This document shows, piece by piece, positions 42,040 to 52,630 of a stretch of 64,000 nt of DNA. The notes below the pieces were generated by a model. That model ran no database searches. It saw nothing but the letters and a program-made list of their open reading frames with translations, and was not told where the DNA came from. Source of the DNA: Loripinus fragilis (Eukaryota > Mollusca > Bivalvia > Lucinida > Lucinidae); assembly GCA_964019695.1 (NCBI GenBank), contig OZ026520.1, positions 32,282,620-32,346,619 of the forward strand, in the 5' to 3' direction. A program made the position numbers and the translations under genes. Each line of letters starts with the position of its first letter. Within the stretch, counting starts at the first letter, position 1.

Positions 42040-43750
42040 GTCTGAATTGATGTTTAACAGTCTTTGGCTATGACCTCTAGTTCTTTGGATGAGTTGAGTA
42101 TTAAATAGCTTATTTTTATCACATTTGTCTTTGTCATTTAAAATTTTGTATACTTCTATCAAATTGGCTCTGGCCTTTTTGTGATGTAGCAACGGTAGCC
42201 CAGTTCTCTCAATCGATCACTATAGTTTAGATGCCTTATACTGTGTTACATTCTAGTTGCTCTTTTTTGTACATTCTCCATTGATATGCACTCCTTCTTA
42301 TATAAAACTGACCTAACTGTGGAGGCGTATTCTAAGTGGGGACGCACAATCATTTTGTACAAATTTAGAAACAATGTCTTGTCCAAGTAACTGAATATTC
42401 TTTTGATTATCCCTAAATTCACATTAGCTTTTTAACCATAGCCTGAATATGTGGTACAAATTTTAATTTATCATCGATGGTAACTCCTAAATCTTTTTGC
42501 TCCGCTACTTGGTTGATTTTGGTAGCTTCCCCATTTTGTAATCATGAAGTAAAAACTAAACTCCTGGTCTTTATCTAGATGCATTTATCGTAACTGAATT
42601 TTTTCTATCAAATTTCTGATCAGTTATCTAGCCTGCCAAGTTCATTCTGAACTACATTCGCATCTCTGACTGTGTTAACGACTGCATACAGTCTAGCTTC
42701 ATCCACAAACAACTTGGGACAAAACTGTGTACAACATCCAGGAGATCATTTATATTTATGAAGAAAAGGAGCGGTCTCAGCACACTGCCTTGGGGTATAC
42801 CACTAGTAACGTCTACTCATTCCGATGATGACCCGTCAACTTGTACCCTCTGTTTTCTATCCTTTAAGAAGTTCTCTACCCATTTGAGTAGTTTTCCTTG
42901 AATTCCGTAGCCTTTCAATTTGGTCAGCAATCTTTTGTGTGGAACAGAGTAGAAGGCTTTTTAAAAGTTCTTCTGTCCATTTTTCACAGACATCTATCAG
43001 TCGATCGGGTAACACATGTGTAGCCTTTTCTGAAACTATGATGTGTTTGGTAAAAAAAAATGTTTTCTTCAACGTGACTTATAGTTTAATCCTTGACGAG
43101 CTTTTCCATTAATTTTGAGGCCACAGATGTCAAACTACCAGTAATTGGCCTGTAGTTTTCTGGCGAGGATTCGGAGCCTTTTTGTGTAGTGGTATTATGT
43201 TTGCAAGTTTCAAATCATTTGGAACTGATCCCTATTTTAATGTTTTGTAAAATTTTCCGTCAGTGGATTCTTTACTTCATCAAGGGTTCTAAGAGTAGTT
43301 CGGGTGAAAATTATCCCGTCCCTGACTCTTAATAATTAGATGCATTCAGCTCTTTTATATACTTTCCTACCATTTCAGTGGTAAATTGTCGCCCCATTAC
43401 TTCTATTGTGAAAAGTTGGCATTTTTAAGTGTTTTCTCTGGTAAAGATGCTTGTGAAGAACTCGTTTTATATTGTTGCTTTCTTTGTGCCTTCTGACATG
43501 ATCACTCCGCTTCCATCAACCAGATTTCCCATAGACTTTCTAGTTTTAGTTTTTGACTGGACATAATTTCAATAAGCTTTGCTGTTGGTTTTGATATTGT
43601 CAGATAAGCGTTTTTCATATCCTATTTTTGCTGCCTTTATCTCCTTTCTAACTTCTTTTTTTGCGTTTTCATACAACTCTTTATTTGTTCTACTTCTAAA
43701 ATACTTATATTTTTTCCATTGTGTGTGTGTTTTTCATGATTGATCGTAGG
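42040..43750 (-). pseudogene. Degenerate LINE: endonuclease-RT linker, RT and C-terminal domain
   Basis: The minus strand shows, from 43750 down: KYKYFRSRTNKELYENAKKE, EIKAAKIGYEKRLSDNIK, SKAYW-YVQSKTKTRKS, NYRP-SLTSVASKLMEKLVKD (split by a frameshift), LIDVCEKWTEEL, VPHKRLLTKLKGYGIQGK, SGIPQGSVL with LLF-ININDLL, and finally IQRTRGHSQRL. The endonuclease part is missing. Many stops and frameshifts are present. It ends abruptly at about 42040 against a dispersed repeat. Confidence 0.8.
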
Positions 43751-44084
43751 CTTGATCAAAGCTCCCTCAACTGCTAACTTATTAAAACAAGGTTATAGAT
43801 ATCACAAAATTCGAGAAGCCTTTTCTAAATTCTACCACAGACACGCATAGTTAATGTTTAATACAACATTGGTTTAAAAACTCTTCTGCAACAGGGCATA
43901 TCAGAACCTTTATTTTATGGTGATTTAGTTTATAAAGTCAAAAGATTTGTTGAAAAACTTAATTTTAGTGATCAATTCAAAAAGATAATCAAACGTTATA
44001 AAAAAGTTGGATATAACTTGGATATTAAGTGACAGTATGTAAAACTGGTTGTAAACCCAATCATTGTTTATAGCTATGGTTTCC

Positions 44085-44480
44085 TCTTTAATTGTACGAC
44101 GTTGGATCAGGCCTCAGACTCAATGACGGCTCTGACGTAAAGCTTTAATTGGTGGGTTGGTGTCTAATGCTTGTCTGTAGCTGGGCCCACTGTGGCTTAA
44201 CTCGAGGTTTTCTTTAGTTCTGACTATCTGTGAGCCGGAAGCCCTTTTCCTTGTTTCATTATAGTATGTACATTTGATAAGATTGTTCCTCTATGATGAT
44301 ACAATGCAATAATTAGGAATCATCCATGCTAGCTTAACATTTTTGTGCTTCAGCAATAGCAGAACCTAGGGCGAATATTTGGTACCAGTAAATACATTTG
44401 AACCCCCCTCTCACCCCCCCCCCCGTGGCTAAGGCTGCTGTCCGTTTTAAGGTGGTGATTCTGTTGTTGTTAATTCGCTG
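44085..44480. repeat. R1 repeat, inverted copy
   Basis: GTACGACGTTGGATCAGGCC, CAATGACGGCTCTGACGTAA and CTGTGGCTTAACTCGAGG are R1 in reverse. It ends in C- and G-rich runs (44408, 44512). Confidence 0.7.
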
Positions 44481-44558
44481 TTGATTGTTTCTCTCATTGT
44501 TTGTGTGTGTGGGGGGGGGGGGGGTGCGGGGTCTGTGTTTGGTCCTTGTTTTGTTATT

Positions 44559-45602
44559 TCGTCGCTTCAGTTCTATAGTGTTCTAAGTGACATTTTGGTC
44601 AACAACGAGTTATGCATACCGTTGGAAAGGCGATCAAATGTTCTATCTACTGGTGAAGATTTCATTTGCCTATCTCCTCACAGTAAGCTTAAAATCGCTG
44701 TGCGTTTCTGTTCTATCTACAAAAAGACAATTGCGTTCAGTGCTATAGTGTTCTTAGTGATTTTCATCCGATGGCCAATGATGATTATGTCACGTGATTG
44801 GGTGAGTTCAGTGTAATACTGTTCTATCTACATAAATTCACTTCCCTTTGAGAAATTGCTAAAAATTGCAGTTACTTCCCTTACATAAATTTAAATTTCC
44901 TATACTGAAGCGGTTTGTCGGTCTTATGACAAATAGCTTTATCGACTACTTTTAGGTCCAAATAATCCGCTCAGTTAAAAATATAGCGCAAATTGATCCA
45001 TGGACAGAATAATAAGCTGTAGAAACAGATTACCTCCCTTACACATATCTAAACAACTTAAATTGAAGTTATTTGTCGATGTTATTACAAATCAATGGTT
45101 AAATCTGCTACTTTTTGGTCGAAATAATCAAATAGGTCTACAATATTATACAAATTGACCCCATTGACAGAAAAATTAACGGTAGAAACAGATTACCTCC
45201 CTTGCATAAATTTTAATGGCATAATCCGTGCTTTTTGTTACTGTTATGCCAAATAAATAACTAAATCTGCTACTTTTAGGTACAAATAATCATTTATGTT
45301 CAGACAAGTATATGAATTGACTCCATAACCAGATCAATAAGCTGTAGGAAAATATAGAACACTATAGCACTGAAAGCAGAACGCGATTTTTAGGGCATAA
45401 TGTTCTATCTGCAAACTGTAAAATGCTCGTAAATTCCATATTACTGTAAAAATGTCTTCAAACCAAGGTCATATACACTGTATGTATATTCAAAGGTCTG
45501 TGATAAATAAGGGATCAAAAATCAGGATGCTAAAATTTTCAAACTCATTTTTCTCAAAACTTGTGCAATGGTAGATAGAACACTATAGCACTGAAGCGAC
45601 GA
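44559..45602. mobile_element. 1-kb inverted-repeat element with three internal 160-bp repeats
   Basis: Ends TCGTCGCTTCAGTTCTATAG and its complement near CTATAGCACTGAAGCGACGA. An inner pair of similar ends lies at about 44728 (TTCAGTGCTATAGTGTTCTT) and 45357-45375 (AGAACACTATAGCACTGAA). Between them three units of about 160 bp start at about 44868, 45026 and 45187 (GATTACCTCCCTT...). No transposase frame. Target duplication not clear. Confidence 0.7.
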
Positions 45603-45719
45603 TATAATGCTTAGTGACCTTTCTATGTTGTAATATACACACCAAAGATAATCATTGTGGCAAATGTGAATACCCTCCATCACTAATCGTAAAAGGAGTT
45701 CACTTAACAAGCCATAAAA

Positions 45720-45872
45720 TTGATTTTAAGTATATTTGACCTTGCCTTTTGCTGCCAAGGTCATACTGGTGATCTAAAACTCACGTCCTCATCTACACGT
45801 CAATGGAAATCATTGTACTAAATATGAAAATATGAACGCAATCCATCAAAAATGAAAGAATAGTTCTGGTTA
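45720..45872. repeat. TTGACCTTG tandem module, first unit
   Basis: TTTTAAGTATATTTGACCTTG, CAAGGTCATACTGGTGATCT, AATCATTGTACTAAATATGA. Further units of the same module follow at 47420-47720 and 48410-48900; the gaps are other repeats inserted later. Confidence 0.65.
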
Positions 45873-46235
45873 AAGATGCAAAGTCTGTAACTTTTGATCT
45901 TCTAGTTTTAGAAATATTGTTACTAATTTTCAAGAACACAGTAATATAACTAAAATTTGAGTATACATTTTACCAGCTTTGTAAATCTTAACACATTATC
46001 ACTATCAAAACAACAGCATTTATGTTAAAAATTAACTGTCTAGAATCTTTGGAGGGGCGTTAATAATTACCAACAAGAGAAAACACTTTTTATAAGATAA
46101 TTCACATCTCCATGCAATTTTCAGCTAATGTGAACAGATTTATAGTGAAAGCAAAGTTTAATTCTTTTTTTACAAATGATTTAAAAAGATTTTTTTTTTA
46201 AATATTCATAATTGCAGACTTAGTCACTTTAACAG
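45872..46235 (-). mobile_element. Reversed copy of the TTAAAGCTGCA MITE
   Basis: Shares with 21185-21560, in reverse, CAAAACAACAGCATTTATGT, AATTAACTGTCTAGAAT and TTTATAAGATAATTCAC. The ends are degraded (TTAAAGATGCAAAGTCTGTA). Confidence 0.65.
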
Positions 46236-46284
46236 CCGTCAGACAGGTAGACTTATGTATATTTGACAATGACTTTTGGCTCCA

Positions 46285-46410
46285 ATGTAAGTAAGGGTGC
46301 AAAGATCAAGAGTCGATACAATCAAGTACCACACCTGACCCAGGATACCAATGGGAAAGTGACAAACTCACATTTAAACACCACGAACGAGGGCCAAGAG
46401 GTCAACCCTT
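46285..46410. repeat. R1-associated fragment
   Basis: GATACAATCAAGTACCACAC, CCAATGGGAAAGTGACAAAC and ACCACGAACGAGGGC, the reverse of 38130-38250. Confidence 0.65.
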
Positions 46411-47419
46411 TCCCAGCAGGTAATCCAAATATAGCCAAAAGTAACTTTACACTATTATAATTTATACCTTTTCTGGGTATTTGTAAGTGGTATTTCAAAT
46501 GTGTTTGATTCATATTAAAGTTCAATCAAATATTCATATGACAGTTGAATTTCATGTTTTTGGTGTCATAAATGCAACCACAATGCCCTAATGAAAGAGG
46601 GAAGGGGCAAAATAAACTTTTCCAAAACGCATCACTTTTGATGTGTTACTGTAGCTTTGCGATTGGACAAAATTTAACTTTAAAGAACCAGTCTGAAAGA
46701 CATGCTATTGAATTTGTGTTTTAAGTTCAAATCACCCCTAATCACCCTTCGAGTAACACAAATATGAGTTGTGTTTTTACGTACATATCCCTTTTGTGAA
46801 CTTTACAGTGCTTTCAATGGAATTTCCCATAAGAAATTGTTTGTCGTTTTTTTTTCCAAACCGATGCGAATTTTTATCAGATTATCTTGTCACATACTCA
46901 GGGCAGAAGTCACAACAAATCGCTGATTAAAAAACGCAAATGCCATCTAAGATAAAGCTTTTAGCAGGGACTAAAGTTTACTATTGTTTTAATTCAAAGG
47001 GAGATAAATTCAAAGTGAACCAACTTTAAGATGCTGACAAAAACAAACTATACGTCAGAGACACAATTTCTTGCAGTATTTTTAATGGGCGATCGATGGC
47101 CTTTAAAATAGCGTGTTCAAATTCTAGGTTTACTTTGTATTTTGTTAGGAAATGCTGATTTTGTGCTTTTAATGAAAGCACAGATAACTCGAAAGAAGAT
47201 TAATTGACCTAAGTTATTTTTAGTGAATTGGGTTAGGGCGGGTACCAGCAACTCATTGCAATATTTAATTTGGTCAAAATCAAAAACAGTAAAGATATAT
47301 TCGGTAGTTGAAAGTGTAAAGTTACTTTTGGTCTTAAGTATATATCGTTGTAATTTACTTACTGTAAGTAATTATTGTGTAAAGGGTGAAAGGGGAGTTA
47401 GGACTTCTAGTTGGAAGAC
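46411..47419. other. Unassigned stretch
   Basis: A kilobase of AT-rich DNA between repeat modules. No exon, repeat partner or motif recognised. Confidence 0.45.
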
Positions 47420-47730
47420 ATAATTTAAGTATATTTCACCTTGACATTTGATTTCAATGTCATAGCGGTAATCTTAATCCTGTTTTGTCACCTACACACC
47501 ATAAGCCATCGCTGTGCTAAATATGAACACCCTCAATAAAATGATAGAGGATTTGGCATTACAAGCCATAAGACATACATATTTTAATCATATTTTACCT
47601 TGACCTTTGATTTCAAGATCATATTGGTGATCTGAAAACTTCATTGTAATCAAAACAACATTGACAATCATCACGCCAAATATAAATACCCTAGTTAGAA
47701 AATGAAATGGAGTTCGCTTTACGAGACATA
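47420..47730. repeat. TTGACCTTG tandem module, middle units
   Basis: Two units: AAGTATATTTCACCTTGACA and ATCATATTTTACCTTGACCT, each with a CACCATAAGCCATCGCTGTG- or ACAATCATCACGCCAAATAT-like part and AAGACATA linkers. Confidence 0.65.
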
Positions 47731-48370
47731 AGACAAAAATAGTAAGTGAGTATGATCAGGAAATACCACAATCACAAACCGCAGACAACCCCGTGGCACC
47801 GGTAGAAAGAGCCGCTCAACCATCATGAGACACCAGGAAGACAAATTAAGCAAAACAACCAGCTCTCTCTTTACCATCAAGATGATTGCAATACTAGAAT
47901 GGGCATAAAGTAACGTACAACAAAACATATAACAACCACAGACCACAACAATGGGAACAACAACAAACAAAAAGTCAACAACAACAGAACCACCGCCTTA
48001 GAACGGACAGCAGCCTAAGCCACCGGGGGCTTAAATGCATTTTACTGGTACCAAATCTTTGCCCTTGATTCTGCTGTTGTTGAAGTACAAGAAATGTTCA
48101 GCTCGTATGGAGGCCATCTAACTAATGCAATGTATCATCATGGAGAAACACTATAATCAAATGAACACACCATGATGAAACAAAGAAAAGGGTTCATGAC
48201 TCACTGATAGTCAGAACTAAAGAAAACCTCAAGTTGAGCCACGGTGGGTCCAGCTACAGATAAGCATCAGGCACCAACCCACTGATTAAAGCTTTACGTC
48301 AGAGCCATCATAGAGTCTGAGGCCTGACCCACCGTCGTGCAATTAAAAAGGAAACCATAGCTATAAACCG
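47730..48370. repeat. R1 repeat, copy 2
   Basis: Collinear with copy 1 and ending CCCACCGTCGTGCAATTAAA. It is inserted in the TTGACCTTG tandem module. Confidence 0.75.
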
Positions 48371-48409
48371 TGATTTGGTTTAAAACTAGGCATGCAGACT
48401 GTCACATGA

Positions 48410-48900
48410 TAAATTTTAAGTATATTTGACCTTGCATTGATTCAAATGCCAGATGTCAATACACCATATGCAAATACGAATTCATGCTATGAGCTATAAG
48501 ACAGAGTTTTAGTATAAGACAAAAAAAATGAAAGAGGAATTCGCCATACGAGTCGTAAGACAGATTTTACATATATTTGACCTTGACCTTTAACTCCTAG
48601 ATCATATGTATATGCCGAGACCATTGTTGTGATCTACATCTCATAGGCAATAATTGTGCTAGACATATACCTTTGATCAAAATTGAAAGAGGACTCACTT
48701 ACTTTTTATCGCATAACATGCGGTAAGACATATTATTTTAGTTTATGTGACCTTTACCTTTGACCTCAAGGTCATATTAGTGATCTGAAACCTTTCGTTG
48801 TAATCTACACGCTATAGGCAATCACTGTGCCAAATATAAATAACCTCTATCAATGAATGAAGGATTTTGCATTACTAACATCTGCGACTGATGGACAACA
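48410..48900. repeat. TTGACCTTG tandem module, last units
   Basis: Three units near 48417, 48563 and 48735 (ATATTTGACCTTGACCTTTA, AAGGTCATATTAGTGATCTG), with CAATCACTGTGCCAAATATA. Confidence 0.65.
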
Positions 48901-49029
48901 GATTACACTAAATCCGACTTTTTTTCTCAAAAAGTGCAGATATAAAAAACATGCAAGACTTTAAATATTTACATTTACTAAGCGCTAAACATTGTCACAC
49001 TTCCACCATTTTCAAGATGGCCATCCTGG

Positions 49030-49618
49030 AAATGTCCAGAATCACACCTTCATTAACCATCAACTGATTTTACCCATTTGGATCGAGCCCTTACTCAAAA
49101 CTTCAGATTAATCAGGTAGAGAAAGTTCAGAGGACAGCAGCCCGTGGGACCTGCAGGAGATGGCGTCACACAAGTAGTGTCAGCGAGATGCTTGATGAGC
49201 TTGAGTGGCCATCTCTTGAGGCCCGTAGGGATCGGTCCTCCCTGCTTCTCTTTCATAAGATACATTCTGGTGCTGTGTCTATAGAAAAAGACAAGTACCT
49301 GACCCCTGCTCGCAGTTTGAAATCTACCAGGTCATCACACAGTGCCAAATATTGTAGATACCAGACATACAGTGATGCCCTGAAGAACTATTTTTCCCTG
49401 GACTATTCCACGGTGGAATAGTCTTTCTCCTTCGGTGGTCAATTCCCAGACTGCTTTGGAGTTTAGGGCACTCCTAATTTAGTTAAAAACACAGCCGAAA
49501 GATTTTTTTTTTTTTTTTTTTTTTTTGTTTTGTTTTTTCTTCAAAATTCCAAAATCGCACTCCCTGGCGTAATGATCATGATTTGATCGTGCCAGTATTA
49601 AAAGAAAGAAAGAAAGAA
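49030..49618 (+). pseudogene. 5'-truncated LINE fragment with (AGAA)n tail
   Basis: The plus strand reads QVEKVQRTAARGTCRRWRH, SVSEMLDELEWPSLEARR, SSLLLFHKIHSGAVSIEK and KYLTPAR. It then shifts frame near 49395 to IFPWTIPRWNSLSPSVVNSQ ending at TAG 49479-49481. A T-rich run, a short 3' part (GATCATGATTTGATCGTGCC) and four AGAA units near 49601-49618 follow, a typical LINE 3' end. Confidence 0.75.
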
Positions 49619-49623
49619 AACTA

Positions 49624-49825
49624 CTGATGTTTCAAAGATAGAGAATCGCTGTAAACAAAGACTGGCGAGTTTAATTTGTTTTATGGCGTGCATGTAGTCT
49701 CAGTTTACAGTTATAATGAACCAACCAAAGAATACTGCATGTGCGCGTGGTGGTGAATACGCCATCTTTACTTGTTTATAAGAAATATAGAATCGTCTCA
49801 TTACTATGAATCTTTGAAACATCAG
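49624..49825. mobile_element. Tc1/mariner-type MITE
   Basis: 202 bp, with 16 bp of exact terminal inverted repeat (CTGATGTTTCAAAGAT / ATCTTTGAAACATCAG) flanked by TA on both sides. Non-coding. It lies next to the LINE fragment tail. Confidence 0.8.
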
Positions 49826-49849
49826 TATTTATAAGCGCCCCTTGTCTTG

Positions 49850-50900
49850 TTGTCAGACAGTTATGGTCGTTATGGTCAGAGATATAGTCGGTCAGTTAGT
49901 GAGCACGCGATTCCACTATATGATCACATTTGCACTCAAGAAATTTTGTTATAAAATTGAGAGTGTTTGAAGGCAAAGTCAGGTAAAAGGTTGCACTCAG
50001 CAATAGCTGGATTTCCCCAACTGTATGCAAGTTAAGGAAAAACAAGCGAGTCGAACATGTGCGTTAAAATGGTGCGCAGAAAGTGAATTGGTCACGTGGA
50101 CTAGTTTAACCAATCAAATCATTGTTTTTTCTTCCGTCTAGGAGTGAGGGTCACAACCTCTGACCTTTTAGCTGTCTGGGAATATTATTACAACTGAGAA
50201 GGAATTCTACGGTTAATTCCATCTTTATATCAGGTAAACGTAGTGGATCACTTAGCTTAATCATAATAGACATGTGTTTGTTTACGGTTTCGTTAGACCT
50301 TACAATGTCATGTAAAAATCCGTATTTTTCGTGTGACAACCGCCATTTCCAATCGTGGGATTTGTTTATCCACGGATAAACAGATTCGGGCTGGAGGCGG
50401 TGTGAGTTTTTATTTCTGTCAGGGTTGACGAAACTGCGTGGATTTTCTTCATGTTGCTTTTCTAGAGGACTCCGCCGTTTCTGTTGTGTACATGGGACAC
50501 AGATGACGACATATCCACCTTGTTTTCAAACCCCACATGTGAGCCAAACAAGGTGCATGACCTTTGTGTATTTGTCCCTATGACACGGTCAATGCTGATA
50601 AGTCGGGCATTCTAGGCGAATATAGAGTAGGAATTTTACTCATTTGAAGCTCTGTGTGTTTCCGAATGTCCGTAAGTTGCACATTGAAGAGATGTGACAT
50701 TTACAAATGTCAGATATTTGCGCCGAGACTCCAGCTATCGATTTCTGTAACCTTTGTCCTTTTGCTAGGCTCAAAGTGGAAAGTAGGTTACCTGAATATT
50801 TTATGCAAATATAATCCGTCTCGACTCCGCCTCTTTTATGTCACGTGATATGTGATAGACTGTTACCAATTACATCATAACAAGCTCAGATCAGTGAGTG
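49850..50900. promoter_or_regulatory. Repeat-poor island, possible promoter or first exons
   Basis: Unlike its surroundings, this stretch shows no recognised MITE or SINE. It contains TCACGTGGA (50092), TCACGTGAT (50839), a CCAAT box (50110), a YY1-like start motif AAATGGCGG on the minus strand (about 50340) and a plus-strand GTGTGAGT donor-like site (about 50400). Both EOGT and the plus-strand gene need upstream non-coding exons, so a shared divergent promoter is possible but unproven. Confidence 0.25.
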
Positions 50901-51757
50901 ACAGTTGAGAAGATGTTTTTATGGTAGATATGGATCTATTGGTAGATCTACTTACTGAACCATATTGTTGATTAGTCTCTTAGCATCCCTAATAAAATTT
51001 AATCTGGTCAGGATATAAATAACAGCCAAGGCAGACTGGCTCCAGTCCTGAGACATTGATAGTTCAGAAGCTGTATGAGAAGGTTCATCAGGAACGGAAG
51101 GGGTTCTTCCTATAAGTAACTACTTTGTCAGTATTCAGTATTGAAAACAAAAGCAAGTTGACAGTTCTTCAAAAATAGCTAAAAATATGAATTTGATCCA
51201 CCAAGGGGAAGCTTTAAAAAATCTGAGCAGACTTCAAACCTGGCTAAAGCAGAATTGATCCACAAAAATGGACCCTTGATGTGGCCACTTATCTATTTTT
51301 TGTCTTGAAAATGTCTGCTTTGTGGATCTGCTGCATATATTTAGCTTTAAAACAGCTGTCCATACTTATGTATAATCCAGCCAATAAGTAAGCGCACACA
51401 TAAAACATGTGTAGATGCAGGGTGCACTTCTGGCTGGATTTTTTCATGTAAGTAATTCAAGTAAACAGTATGGGTCCTGGTCAGGCTGCTACCAACGAAG
51501 GAACAAGTCTGATTTAGATCCACATTGTTTACAATATAGGCTGCCTAAGAAAATTCAAGGACGAAAGCGAGCGGCAAATCTGATGACTGGCAGGCTAAGG
51601 GCTATAGCTTGTTCTCTGAAGCCATTTCTCAGAATTGAAAACAATTTGACAGAAATGATCATTAAATCTTTCCTTGCTAGTGGGGACTTTTGTTGTCTGC
51701 TTAGTTACTGTTTCTCACAGATTTAACCCAGATCAAGATCAACTGAATATCTGTCCT

Positions 51758-52105
51758 CAGAGTTTGCACAGGCTTGAAAAGTACTTGAATTTAGAGCATG
51801 GCTTTCTTGAAAAGTCCTTGAAAATTAAATCTGCCTTGAAAAGTACTGACACCTTGAAAAGTCCCTGAATTCTACTATTTTCTATAGGATTTAGCACTGT
51901 TGATAGATAAAACTGTTGTGCCTTTATTTGGTGCAGCCTATGCTGTTTATACTAATTTTCCAGTACTAATGTCGCCATTATCTCAGTCTAACATTTCTAA
52001 ACTTAGATCAGTATTTTCATTAACATTAAGTGCTTGAAAACTGTTGGAGAGGCTTTTAGAAGTCCTTGAATTTTTCTCTACTCATACCTGCCTGTACGAA
52101 CCCTG
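51758..52105. mobile_element. Small DNA transposon with CTTGAAAAGT repeats, inside a Pal-1 copy
   Basis: 348 bp. Left end CAGAGTTTGCACAGGC, right end complement CAGGGTTCGTACAGGC. The 5-bp repeat GTCCT flanks it (51753-51757, 52106-52110). Subterminal CTTGAAAAGTCCTTGAA motifs recur. It interrupts a Pal-1 palindrome (51670-51757 and 52106-52210). Confidence 0.8.
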
Positions 52106-52630
52106 GTCCTGATCTGGATCCAAACTGTTTGACACTCTGAAAATGGTCATGTAATTTTTTTTGAAAAAAAATCAGAGCATGAAAAATAACTCAGCCTGCA
52201 ACAAGTTAAATAAGTCTGCTCTGGGTCCAGATTTTTAACTCAGCAATAAAGGCTATACAATTTTTTTTTAGAGACCACTATAACTTATGAGAATCTATGA
52301 CCCATATCAGAATGTTACTAGGCATAACACAATCTAAAATAACTTGATTTTTAGGATAAATTTTGCTCCAATAATTATGTTTTATGTCGATAATTTTTCC
52401 CAATTTTGACATTGAGTCTAATTTTTTCCCAATTTTAGCCAGGGGCCTTTTCCCAAGATTGCTGGAGAAAGGTTTAAGTAATTATCAATTACATTGTACA
52501 TTTAGTTCTGTGTAATGTCACTGTTGGCAAGGTTTCCTAAATTTAGATCTGTTCAACTTCAAGGGCTGGTGTAGTTCTAGAAGTAAGATTCTACCTTTTT
52601 GCCATATGAACTGTTTGATTTTTAGGCCAA

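Noticed and set aside
49503..49525. T run taken as a possible reversed poly(A) tail of a processed pseudogene
   Set aside because: It sits inside the 3' non-coding end of a plus-strand LINE fragment whose tail is AGAA repeats further on.
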